Below are positions 1-7,492 of a DNA stretch of 64,000 nt, in pieces. The stretch's first letter is position 1, and the number at the start of each line of letters is the position of its first letter. The DNA is taken from contig CAXXVA010000003.1 of assembly GCA_963675365.2 (NCBI GenBank), positions 1,054,001 through 1,118,000 of the forward strand, written 5' to 3'. The position numbers were made by a program, and so were the translations under genes. The notes under the pieces were generated by a model. That model did no database searches and was not told the origin of the DNA. It worked only from the letters and a program-made list of their open reading frames with translations. This stretch comes from CAXXOK01 sp963675365. Its GTDB lineage: Bacteria > Bacillota > Clostridia > Christensenellales > Aristaeellaceae.

Positions 1-34
1 TGACAACGCAGATCGGGCATTATCGTCAAGCAGA

Positions 35-60
35 CGGGCGGCCATTTGGCCGCCCGATTT
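35..60 (+). terminator. Intrinsic terminator-like hairpin
   Basis: A perfect 10-bp stem (CGGGCGGCCA at 35-44, TGGCCGCCCG at 47-56) with a two-base loop is followed by a weakly T-rich ATTTGTTGTATTT. It would end a plus-strand transcript entering from outside the window. The T-tract is poor, so it may only be a 3' stabilising hairpin. Confidence 0.5.
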
Positions 61-126
61 GTTGTATTTCCATTATTCACTTTTCCCGATCTGCATACCC
101 TTTACGCAACGGGACGATTGTTAGGT

Positions 127-471
127 TTACTCTTCGTCGCCTTCGAGCGAATCCTCGTCAAACGTTGCTTCCGCCACGCGGATTAACTGTTCCAGCAGAT
201 CCTGGTCTTCTACGGGCACGAACTCCTCCGTGTCGTCGTCTTCCTCCGAGGGAACGACTTTCATTACATAGAGTTCCATTGTGGTTTCCTGACAATCCTC
301 GTGCCCGCAATCACAGTGGTCATGGTCGCTGTCCGCCTCTTGGACGTCGCCCAGGATAACGTACTCATCGCCGTTATAAAAGAAATAGCGGATGACTTCC
401 AGGAGAATGGTATTCCCGTCTTCGTCGACAGCTTCAATGAGATCTACGTTCTCCATGTCGTCTGCGGCCAT
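127..471 (-). CDS. DUF1292 acidic protein (YrzB-like)
   Basis: This is a small, very acidic protein with the DUF1292 pattern: an EAVDEDGNTILLEV strand, then YNGDEYVIL, then a second strand reading MELYVMKVV, and an acidic C-terminus. Between them lies a His/Cys/Asp-rich loop (DSDHDHCDCGHEDC) that could bind metal. The molecular function of the family is unknown. The start is uncertain. ATG at 471 has no clear ribosome binding site, whereas an in-frame TTG at 507 sits 6 bases after a GGGGGG run and would add 12 residues. It is transcribed alone, divergently from the sugar symporter, from a promoter at 563-590, and its mRNA would begin with a strong hairpin at 532-561. Confidence 0.75.
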   Translation of the reverse strand: MAADDMENVDLIEAVDEDGNTILLEVIRYFFYNGDEYVILGDVQEADSDHDHCDCGHEDCQETTMELYVMKVVPSEEDDDTEEFVPVEDQDLLEQLIRVAEATFDEDSLEGDEE

Positions 472-531
472 GCCACCGGCGGTTTGGTCCTCATCTTTGT
501 TGTACAACGGAATCCCCCCGCTTTCTGAGCC

Positions 532-561
532 ATAGTGAACCGATAGTCTCGGGCTCACTAT
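532..561 (-). promoter_or_regulatory. 5'-leader hairpin of the DUF1292 gene
   Basis: On the minus strand, ATAGTGA and TCACTAT form an outer 7-bp stem and CCGA/TCGG an inner stem around the loop gacta, with a small asymmetric internal bulge. It begins at the predicted transcription start, so it is either an mRNA 5' stability element or a symmetrical operator placed at +1. No T-tract follows. Confidence 0.45.
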
Positions 562-562
562 C

Positions 563-590
563 AGTATACACCTTCTGCGTAAATTTTCAA
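563..590 (-). promoter_or_regulatory. Sigma-A promoter for the DUF1292 gene
   Basis: The minus strand shows TTGAAA (plus 585-590), a 16-base spacer and TATACT (plus 563-568), a good housekeeping sigma-A promoter. Confidence 0.55.
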
Positions 591-748
591 GTGAAAAACA
601 ACGTGCCGTTTTGCTGCCGTACATCACAGGCAATCGTGTTAAATTCTCGTAAACCGCTTGCAGTCAAGCGATTTCGGTCCTATTTTCTAGTATACTTTTT
701 GCATATGCAGCGATTTGTTACATTTCACAAAGCACAGCTGGAGACCCA

Positions 749-2206
749 ATGAAGCAAAACACACAGACACCTGAAGTGCCGTTTTATGAACGCCTGATAT
801 TCGGCACGGCTGATTTCTTCGGCGGCGGCGCGCAGGCGCTGATTACCGCCGTCTATACCGTGTTTCTGACGATGAACGGCGTGCCGATCGCGCTCGCGGG
901 CGTGATCGTCGCCGTCGCCAAGGCATGGGACGCGGTCAACGATCCGCTGATGGGCCTGCTGTCGGATAATACGCGCACACGCCTTGGACGACGCAGACCT
1001 TATATCCTGATTGGCGGCGCATTCGTGGTATTGAGTTTCGCGCTTCTGTTTTTACCCCTGTACTCCATGAAAAGCGTCGGACTGAAGTTTGCGATCTATT
1101 TGTTCTCCTACCTCGTGTACAGTACGGTGGCCAGCATTATACTGGTTCCGTATTACTCGCTGTCCACGGAGATCGCAACTAGCTATCAGGAAACCACGCA
1201 CATCAATACCCTGCGCCTGTATTTTTCCATGGCCTCCGGCGGAGTTTCCGCGCTTGTTCCGGTCTTTCTGATCGACAAGCTGCACGCCGGCGCACTATCG
1301 ATCACCGCTTTTTCAATGCTGATCATCTTCGTTTTCGGGAGTATCTACTGCGTCCCGCTGATTCTCTGCGGGGTTTTGTGTAAGGAACGCGCGCCGGTTC
1401 CCGATCAAAAAAGCGTATTCTCCTATCGCAGTTTTCTGGCGCCCTTCAAGGTCAAAGCGTTTCGCTATCTGCTGATCATTTACCTATGCGGTTTTACCTG
1501 CCTGGATATCATCAGCGTCAATATCGTTTATTTCGCCAAATACAGCCTCCGGCTGCCCGTGCCCAGCTTTATCATGCTACTTTCCATCATGGCCGCGTAT
1601 ATCGGTATGATGCCTGTGCTTTCCCAGTTGATGAAAAAGGGTCGGTCCAAACCATCCCTGATCCGCATGGGCATTCCACTGTATATCGTAAGCGCCGCCG
1701 CGCTGGCGCTTATCCCGCAGGGTACGCATCCCGCCGTTGTGGTTACGCTATGCGTGCTGATTGGCACGGGAATGAGCGGATGCCAGATGATGCCCTGGAT
1801 TCTGTTTCCGGACGTCGTGGACGTCGCGGAGCTCAAGCTTGGTACCAGAGCGTCCGGCTCGTTTTCCGGACTCATGACCTTCTCCCGCAAAGCGACAAGC
1901 GCGCTTGCCATCGCCGTAACCGGGTTTACGCTGCAAGCCGCGGGTTTCCTGGCGCCAATTGCCGACGCGCAGGGTGTGATTCCCGAAATCGAACAATCTT
2001 TAAGCGCACAATGGGGGTTGCGCCTGATCATCCTGATCCCGATCTGCGTACTGATTTCCGTTGTGTTTGTTTATTCCGGCAAGCTTCGCCTGTCGCAGGC
2101 GGTTAGCCGGCAGATTAAGAATATGCTGAACAAGCGAAGGAATGGGCAAGCTTTGACCGATACGGAAACCGCAAGTCTCGCGCAGATTCAGGCCGAATTA
2201 TTCTAA
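749..2206 (+). CDS. GPH-family (MelB-like) sugar:cation symporter
   Basis: This 485-residue, 12-helix carrier belongs to the glycoside-pentoside-hexuronide:cation symporter family of the MFS superfamily. It imports a glycoside or uronide with Na+ or H+ at the cytoplasmic membrane. The N-terminal signature is clear: GTADFFGGG, then KAWDAVNDPLMG, SDNTRTRLGRRRPY and LLFLPL, the MelB cation-site helix and loop 2-3 motif. A second family motif, MMPWILFPDVVDVAELKLG, lies near residue 350. Length is normal for the family. GGAG lies 8 bases before the ATG. It stands alone; no sugar-processing gene adjoins it, so the substrate cannot be assigned. A TATACT -10 element lies at 691-696 without a clear -35. 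Confidence 0.85.
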   Translation: MKQNTQTPEVPFYERLIFGTADFFGGGAQALITAVYTVFLTMNGVPIALAGVIVAVAKAWDAVNDPLMGLLSDNTRTRLGRRRPYILIGGAFVVLSFALLFLPLYSMKSVGLKFAIYLFSYLVYSTVASIILVPYYSLSTEIATSYQETTHINTLRLYFSMASGGVSALVPVFLIDKLHAGALSITAFSMLIIFVFGSIYCVPLILCGVLCKERAPVPDQKSVFSYRSFLAPFKVKAFRYLLIIYLCGFTCLDIISVNIVYFAKYSLRLPVPSFIMLLSIMAAYIGMMPVLSQLMKKGRSKPSLIRMGIPLYIVSAAALALIPQGTHPAVVVTLCVLIGTGMSGCQMMPWILFPDVVDVAELKLGTRASGSFSGLMTFSRKATSALAIAVTGFTLQAAGFLAPIADAQGVIPEIEQSLSAQWGLRLIILIPICVLISVVFVYSGKLRLSQAVSRQIKNMLNKRRNGQALTDTETASLAQIQAELF

Positions 2207-2220
2207 AATCAAGCTTTGAA

Positions 2221-2253
2221 GAAAAAGCGGCGGTTTTCACCGCCGCTTCCTAA
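2221..2253. terminator. Bidirectional intrinsic terminator
   Basis: Stem AAGCGGCGG (2225-2233) and CCGCCGCTT (2240-2248) lie between convergent genes. On the minus strand it runs into TTTTTCTTC and ends the opp operon. On the plus strand the T content downstream is weaker, but it may also serve the sugar symporter. Confidence 0.75.
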
Positions 2254-2269
2254 GTTCTTTGTACACTGT

Positions 2270-2509
2270 CTACCAGACCAGTGTCAGGATGAGAACGACC
2301 AGCGCGATCGCGCCCATAATGACGCCGGCAACGAAGAGCCCGGCAAGCGTCGCATTAAATGCGACGTGCCATGCTTCTTTTTTGGTCGCATCGGTTGCGG
2401 GCGTGAGCTTGTCTGCTTTCACCCGGCGGAACGACCGGCGCGGCCGGATGTCCGCAACGTCCATATCGGCGATTACGCGGCCATCGTCGTCATCATAATG
2501 TTTCTTCAT
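2270..2509 (-). CDS. Small single-span membrane protein, last gene of the opp operon
   Basis: This 79-residue protein starts with an acidic stretch (MKKHYDDDDGR), has a basic middle (RPRRSFRRVKADK) and ends in one long hydrophobic helix rich in V, I, A and L (about residues 53-79). No domain is recognised. The ATG follows the OppF stop codon after two bases, which points to translational coupling, and the operon terminator follows directly. It is probably an accessory or stability factor of the peptide transporter, but that rests on position alone. A longer reading in the same frame overlaps oppF and is not needed. Confidence 0.6.
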   Translation of the reverse strand: MKKHYDDDDGRVIADMDVADIRPRRSFRRVKADKLTPATDATKKEAWHVAFNATLAGLFVAGVIMGAIALVVLILTLVW

Positions 2510-2511
2510 GG

Positions 2512-3477
2512 CTAATCGTACAGGTGGCAGGCGACTTCCCTGCCTTCCACAGTCTTTAGAACCGGAACCTCGTGTTTGCAACGCTCCATGCATTCCGAAC
2601 AGCGGGTGTGGAACTTGCAGCCTGCGGGCGGGTTCGCTGGCGAAGGGATGCTGCCCTGCAGGATGATGCGGTTCATTTTCACGTCGGGATCGGGCATCGG
2701 AATCGCCGAAAACAGCGCCTTGGTGTAGGGATGCAGCGGTTTTTTAAAGATCACCGCGCGGTCGCCGTATTCTACCATCGATCCAAGATACATCACGCCG
2801 ACGTTGGTCGAAATATGCTCCACCACAGACAGATCGTGCGAAATGAACAGATACGCCATGCCGTACTCGTGCTGCAGGTCTGACAGAAGGTTGATGATCT
2901 GCGCCTGGATGGAAACGTCCAGCGCTGAAACGGGCTCGTCGCAGACGATAAAATCGGGTTTCAGCGCCAGCGCGCGGGCGATACAGATTCTCTGCCGCTG
3001 CCCGCCGGAAAATTCATGCGGATACCGGTCCTTGTGGTAGGACTGCAGCCCGCAATCCTCCATTACCTTGGTGATATAATCGTCAAATTCGTCAGGCGGC
3101 ACGATGTTGTGCTCGCGAACGGCTTCGCCGATAATCTCGCCCACGGGAAGCCGCGGCGAAAGGCTGGAAAAAGGGTCCTGGAAAATAATCTGCATACGCG
3201 GACGAATAGCGCGCAGCTCGTCCTTGTGAAGCGCGAAGATGTCGACCCCGTCAAACAGCACGCTGCCGTCCGTTTTATCGTTAAGGCGCAAAAGCGTTTT
3301 GCCGACCGTTGTTTTACCGCAGCCGGATTCGCCTACGATACCAAGCGTCTGTCCGCGTTCGATGGAAAAGCTGATGCCGTCCACTGCCCGCACATAGCCG
3401 GTTATCTGGCTGAACAATCCGTTTTTAATCGGGAAATATTTCTTCAGGTCTTTGACCTGCAACAGCGCGTTGCTCAT
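2512..3477 (-). CDS. oppF: Oligopeptide ABC transporter ATP-binding protein OppF
   Basis: This is one of the two nucleotide-binding subunits that power peptide import. Walker A GESGCGKTT is at residues 49-57, signature SGGQRQR at about 157-163, Walker B FIVCDE at 176-181 and the H-loop ISHDLS at about 212. The C-terminal oligopeptide extension has the Cys cluster seen in Opp/Dpp ATPases (C287, C293, C296, C300), a possible iron-sulfur site. At 321 residues it has normal family length. Its start overlaps the oppD stop by four bases. The dpp or app naming is equally possible, since the substrate is unknown. Confidence 0.9.
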   Translation of the reverse strand: MSNALLQVKDLKKYFPIKNGLFSQITGYVRAVDGISFSIERGQTLGIVGESGCGKTTVGKTLLRLNDKTDGSVLFDGVDIFALHKDELRAIRPRMQIIFQDPFSSLSPRLPVGEIIGEAVREHNIVPPDEFDDYITKVMEDCGLQSYHKDRYPHEFSGGQRQRICIARALALKPDFIVCDEPVSALDVSIQAQIINLLSDLQHEYGMAYLFISHDLSVVEHISTNVGVMYLGSMVEYGDRAVIFKKPLHPYTKALFSAIPMPDPDVKMNRIILQGSIPSPANPPAGCKFHTRCSECMERCKHEVPVLKTVEGREVACHLYD

Positions 3478-4625
3478 ACGGGTTCGCTCCCCTCGGAATA
3501 GAGATAACAGCTCACCTTATGCGTCGGCGATAAGGAGATTTCGGGCGGATATTTACCGTTGCAGGCGGCAAGGCAATGCTCGCACCGGTCCTTGAAATAG
3601 CAATAATCCGGCATATTGATGGGATTGGGCACGCTGCCGACGATGGAAAACAGCCGGTCGACATGCTTTTTGACGTTCGGTTTTGATTCCATCAGCCCGA
3701 CGGTGTAAGGATGCTTGGGATCGTGGAAGATTTCCGCCGCCGTACCTTTCTCCACGATACGTCCGGCATACATGACCACCACGTAATCGGCCATCTCCGC
3801 GATCACGCCCAAATCGTGCGTGATCAGCATGATGCTTGCGTTGATCTTGTCCTTGAGCGTTCGAAGCAGGTCGAGGATCTGCGCCTGGATGGTCACATCC
3901 AGCGCCGTGGTCGGTTCGTCGGCAATGATCAGGCGCGGATTGCACGACAGTGCCATAGCGATCATCACACGCTGGCGCATGCCGCCGGAAAGCTCGTGCG
4001 GGTAACGCATGTACACGCCTTCGGCGTTGGCGATACCGACGGTGTCCAGCGACTCAATGGAGCGTTGTTTAACCTCTTCCTTGCTGAGTTCGGGCTGGTG
4101 GAGTGCGATGACCTCGTCAATCTGCCGCCCAACGCGGAAAACGGGGTTTAGGCTGGTCATCGGCTCCTGAAAGATCATCGATACCACGTTGCCGCGGATA
4201 TACTGCATTTCGGAGGTCGGGGTTTTCACGACGTCATACACGCCTTTACCAGTCTTGAGGCGGATCTCGCCTTCTACGGTCTGCCCCTGCGGACGCTGGA
4301 CCAACTGCATCAGCGACAGGCTGGTGACCGATTTACCGCAGCCGGATTCCCCCACGACCCCGACCGTTTTCCCTTGCGGGATTTCAAAGGATATTCCGTT
4401 TACGGCCTTTACGGTGCCGATATCGGTGAAAAAATAAGTGTGGACGTTATCAAACTCGACGACGTTGTTCTCATCGTGCATTTCCGTCATATATTCGCGC
4501 GGGTTTACATGCTTGCGGTTGCGCATTTTTTCCATTTCGTTTGTGATCCGGCGGTTTTCACGGCTGATGCGCCTGGATTCACTCATGGAGATATAGTTCC
4601 GGTCTTTATTCTTTTTCATCGTCAT
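3474..4625 (-). CDS. oppD: Oligopeptide ABC transporter ATP-binding protein OppD
   Basis: This is the second ATPase of the transporter, 383 residues. Walker A GESGCGKS is at about 92-99, followed by LSGGMRQRV, Walker B LIIADEPTTALD and the H-loop ITHDLG. The C-terminus has the oligopeptide Cys cluster CYFKDRCEHCLAAC. It carries an unusual ~50-residue, highly charged N-terminal extension (Arg, Lys, Glu and Asn rich) before the ABC domain proper, which begins near VVEFDNVHTYF. The start is supported by AGGTGAG five bases upstream; a second ATG two codons later is less well spaced. It pairs with OppF as a heterodimer. Confidence 0.9.
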   Translation of the reverse strand: MTMKKNKDRNYISMSESRRISRENRRITNEMEKMRNRKHVNPREYMTEMHDENNVVEFDNVHTYFFTDIGTVKAVNGISFEIPQGKTVGVVGESGCGKSVTSLSLMQLVQRPQGQTVEGEIRLKTGKGVYDVVKTPTSEMQYIRGNVVSMIFQEPMTSLNPVFRVGRQIDEVIALHQPELSKEEVKQRSIESLDTVGIANAEGVYMRYPHELSGGMRQRVMIAMALSCNPRLIIADEPTTALDVTIQAQILDLLRTLKDKINASIMLITHDLGVIAEMADYVVVMYAGRIVEKGTAAEIFHDPKHPYTVGLMESKPNVKKHVDRLFSIVGSVPNPINMPDYCYFKDRCEHCLAACNGKYPPEISLSPTHKVSCYLYSEGSEPV

Positions 4626-4635
4626 CGCCGCTCAC

Positions 4636-6387
4636 CTACCTTTTCATTCTCGGGTCGAACGCATCGCGCAGTCCGTCGCCGACAAAGTTAAATCCAAGCA
4701 CGGTGAGCAGTATCAGCATGCCTGCGGGAATCCAGATAAACCAGTAATTCGTCATCACGTACACGTCGCTTGCGGCGTTGATGATCGAGCCCCATGAGGC
4801 CATCGGGTATTTGATGCCCAGACCCAGGAAGCTCAGCACAGCCTCGGTGATGATGATGCCGCCAAGTCCCATGGTAGCGTTGACAATCAGCAGCGGCATC
4901 ACGTTTGGCACCAGATGCTTGAAAATACGCCTGGTCACACTGACGCCCGTGGCTTCGGCAGCGACCATGAAGTCCTGCTCGCGCAGTGTTAATATCTGGC
5001 CGCGTACGATACGCGCGATGCCGGTCCAGCCCATCAGGCCCATGATCAGCATCAAAATCATGATGCGAGGGATGGGATCGACTTTATTCGCGTCCATCAC
5101 CGCGCCTGTGATGATCATAATCGGCCAGTACGGGATGGAATTAAACAGGTCGATAAAGCGCATCAATAACGTATCCACCCAGCTGCCGAAGTACCCGGCG
5201 ACGCCGCCGATGACGACGCCGATGATCAATTCAAAGAAAATGACCACGAAGCCGACCATCAGCGAAATGCGGCCGCCGTACATCAGGCGGGTCAGCACGT
5301 CCATGCCGTTTGCGTCGGTTCCCAGTAGATGCTGGGCCGATGGCGCGGCGTAGCTGTCTAAAAGCTCCGCCACCGTCAGCGTTTTGATGTTATAGGTCAG
5401 GTGAACCAGCGTGATGGAATATTGAACATCTTCACCGTCTTGATTGGGATATGTGAAAGTCGATAAGTCATTATATACCGCTGCCCTGATTGCTTCTTTA
5501 AAATCTAACGACAGGAAATTGCTAGCGATATACGGATTGACGATCATTGTAGAGACCAATGCGATCGTTTGATCGCCCTGGTTGATCCGGTACGACAGGA
5601 TTTCCTGCTGAACTTCATAGGCAATGCCGTCCAACGTAAAGGTCGTTTGCCCCTTCGCGATCGCGCGCTCTGCTGCTAGGTGGAAGGCGAAGGTGGACAC
5701 CAGTTCCTCATCGATCAGCGACGCGCTGTCAAACACGTTCAGGGAAGCGATGGCCGTCTCGATCGGGATGCCGATGAACGCCTGCGTACCCTGGCCCGCA
5801 ATATAGGTTTCGCCGTTCAGTTCAAAACTTGCTTCACCGGCAGTCACGGCGGCTTCGTACGCCTTTTTCAGTTCATCCGTTAGAACCTCTCCCTGTATGG
5901 GCGTATACGCAAACAAGGTTCGTTTATAGCTGACGTTTGCGATCATCCTGATTCTGGAGATCAGATAAAAATCGTTCTCCTTAGCATAGGAATAGCTTAC
6001 ATCGTCCGAAGTGAACGTCAACTCGTTTTTGTTCATTGCCAGAACAAACTGCGCAAACGCAGCCCGGTCAAACGTCTCCCCAGGCGCGGTAATCACTCTG
6101 AGTTCCGTATTGTTCAGCGCCGCGGCATATTCCTTAGGAATCAGTTCTTCCTTGAGAAATACCTGCTGCTGTTTATACGAAATGATTACGCCGCCGAGGA
6201 ACGAAAACAGGAACATCACAATCAGAATAATAAAGCCGGTGATCGCAAGCTTATTGCGAATAAAGCGCTTCATCACCAGCATCGACGGCGACAGCACTTT
6301 CACGCGCCGCTCGTCGCTGAGGTTTGTTACGTCTACGGTACAGCTTTCCTCTTGAGGCGTCATATTGTCTTTACGATCTTCACTCAT
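4636..6387 (-). CDS. oppC: Oligopeptide ABC transporter permease OppC with a large extracytoplasmic insertion
   Basis: The C-terminal half is a standard OppC permease: DANGMDVLTRLMYGGR, five further membrane helices, and the EAA loop AAEATGVSVTRRIFKHL that contacts the ATPases. The protein is 583 residues, about twice the usual length. After TM1 (about residues 47-70) it has ~275 extra, mostly polar residues (72-345) before the canonical TM2 region; topology places them outside the cell. Within this insert four similar units seem to recur at about 108-146, 172-207, 229-268 and 295-334. Each is an amphipathic Ala-rich helix followed by a TF.L.G..Y-like strand pair. It is cotranscribed with oppB and oppD. 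Confidence 0.88.
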   Translation of the reverse strand: MSEDRKDNMTPQEESCTVDVTNLSDERRVKVLSPSMLVMKRFIRNKLAITGFIILIVMFLFSFLGGVIISYKQQQVFLKEELIPKEYAAALNNTELRVITAPGETFDRAAFAQFVLAMNKNELTFTSDDVSYSYAKENDFYLISRIRMIANVSYKRTLFAYTPIQGEVLTDELKKAYEAAVTAGEASFELNGETYIAGQGTQAFIGIPIETAIASLNVFDSASLIDEELVSTFAFHLAAERAIAKGQTTFTLDGIAYEVQQEILSYRINQGDQTIALVSTMIVNPYIASNFLSLDFKEAIRAAVYNDLSTFTYPNQDGEDVQYSITLVHLTYNIKTLTVAELLDSYAAPSAQHLLGTDANGMDVLTRLMYGGRISLMVGFVVIFFELIIGVVIGGVAGYFGSWVDTLLMRFIDLFNSIPYWPIMIITGAVMDANKVDPIPRIMILMLIMGLMGWTGIARIVRGQILTLREQDFMVAAEATGVSVTRRIFKHLVPNVMPLLIVNATMGLGGIIITEAVLSFLGLGIKYPMASWGSIINAASDVYVMTNYWFIWIPAGMLILLTVLGFNFVGDGLRDAFDPRMKR

Positions 6388-6401
6388 ATCTCGACACCAC
6401 C

Positions 6402-7391
6402 TTAATTGATACGGACGCGCGGATCAACCACGGCATACATGATGTCCGCGGTAATCAGGCTGACCTGCGTCAATATGATGAGGAATACGGAATAAAACAT
6501 GGTAAAAGGAATATCACCGGCTACGATCGCGTTATACGAGATGTACCCGATACCCGGGATTTGGAATAATGTTTCTGTGATCATCGAGCCGACGAACATG
6601 CTCGGCAGAAGATAACTCATATAGGTCACCAGCGGGATCAGCGTATTGCGGAACGCGTGCCGGTTGATAACGATCCTCTCCGACAGTCCCTTCGCCCGTG
6701 CGGTGCGGATATAATCCGAATTTAAAACCTCCAGCATATTGGTACGCGTATAGCGCATCAATCCGCCGATGGATAACATTGCTAACGTAATGATCGGCAT
6801 GATCATATGGACGCCCATATCGCCGATCTTGCCAAAGACACTTAACTGATCATAATATCGCCCGACGATCCCGTAAAGATCCAGCCAGCCCAGCTTGATC
6901 GACAGGATATATTTCAGCAGTGTCGCCAGGAAAAATGATGGAATCGACAAACCGAACAACGCAAACACCGTAACAAAATAATCTGTTTTGGAATATTGCT
7001 TGCGGGCCGCCAGAATGCCCAAGGGAATGCATATAACCAATTCTACGATCAAAGTGATAAAGTTCAAGATCATAGAATACCAAATAACGTCTTTAAACTT
7101 GGCGATAACGGTACCGCCGTACATCCACGAATCGCCGAAGTTGCCCTGTACCGCATCGCCTACCCAGGCAAGAAAACCCACAATAACGGGTTTATCCATC
7201 CTGTACAATGCGTTCAGCTGCGCCAGCAGATCCTGGTATTTTGGTGCGCCCGCGATGTTGACTGCGCGCATGCGCGCCTGCGCCTCGACAAACGAAGTCG
7301 GCAGCATACGAATGACGATGTAAACGACCATGGAGCCGAAAAATACGATCATGATGCCCAGCAAAATGCGCCGGATCAGAAATTTAACCAT
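6402..7391 (-). CDS. oppB: Oligopeptide ABC transporter permease OppB
   Basis: This 329-residue permease has the BPD_transp_1 fold with about six membrane helices. The N-terminus FLIRRILLGIMIVFFGS is the typical first helix of OppB/DppB. The EAA loop reads SDYIRTARAKGLSERIVINRHAFRN, and the protein ends in the family motif ADIMYAVVDPRVRI. It forms the translocation pore with OppC. It lies 101 bases downstream of oppA, separated by a strong hairpin (7437-7464) that probably lowers its expression relative to the binding protein. Confidence 0.92.
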   Translation of the reverse strand: MVKFLIRRILLGIMIVFFGSMVVYIVIRMLPTSFVEAQARMRAVNIAGAPKYQDLLAQLNALYRMDKPVIVGFLAWVGDAVQGNFGDSWMYGGTVIAKFKDVIWYSMILNFITLIVELVICIPLGILAARKQYSKTDYFVTVFALFGLSIPSFFLATLLKYILSIKLGWLDLYGIVGRYYDQLSVFGKIGDMGVHMIMPIITLAMLSIGGLMRYTRTNMLEVLNSDYIRTARAKGLSERIVINRHAFRNTLIPLVTYMSYLLPSMFVGSMITETLFQIPGIGYISYNAIVAGDIPFTMFYSVFLIILTQVSLITADIMYAVVDPRVRIN

Positions 7392-7436
7392 AAAAATAAA
7401 ACCGCCCTTTAAACACTGCGAAATGACAATTGGGAA

Positions 7437-7464
7437 GGTGAGCCTGCTTTCGCAGGCTCACCTG
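7437..7464 (-). promoter_or_regulatory. Intercistronic stem-loop between oppA and oppB
   Basis: A perfect 12-bp stem (AGGTGAGCCTGC / GCAGGCTCACCT) closes a four-base loop and is flanked by CAATTG on both sides, which can extend the stem. No T-tract follows on either strand. Such hairpins between a binding-protein gene and its permease genes usually stabilise the upstream mRNA or partly stop transcription, giving excess binding protein. Confidence 0.65.
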
Positions 7465-7492
7465 TCAATTGCATGTCACGCGAGCAATGGAT

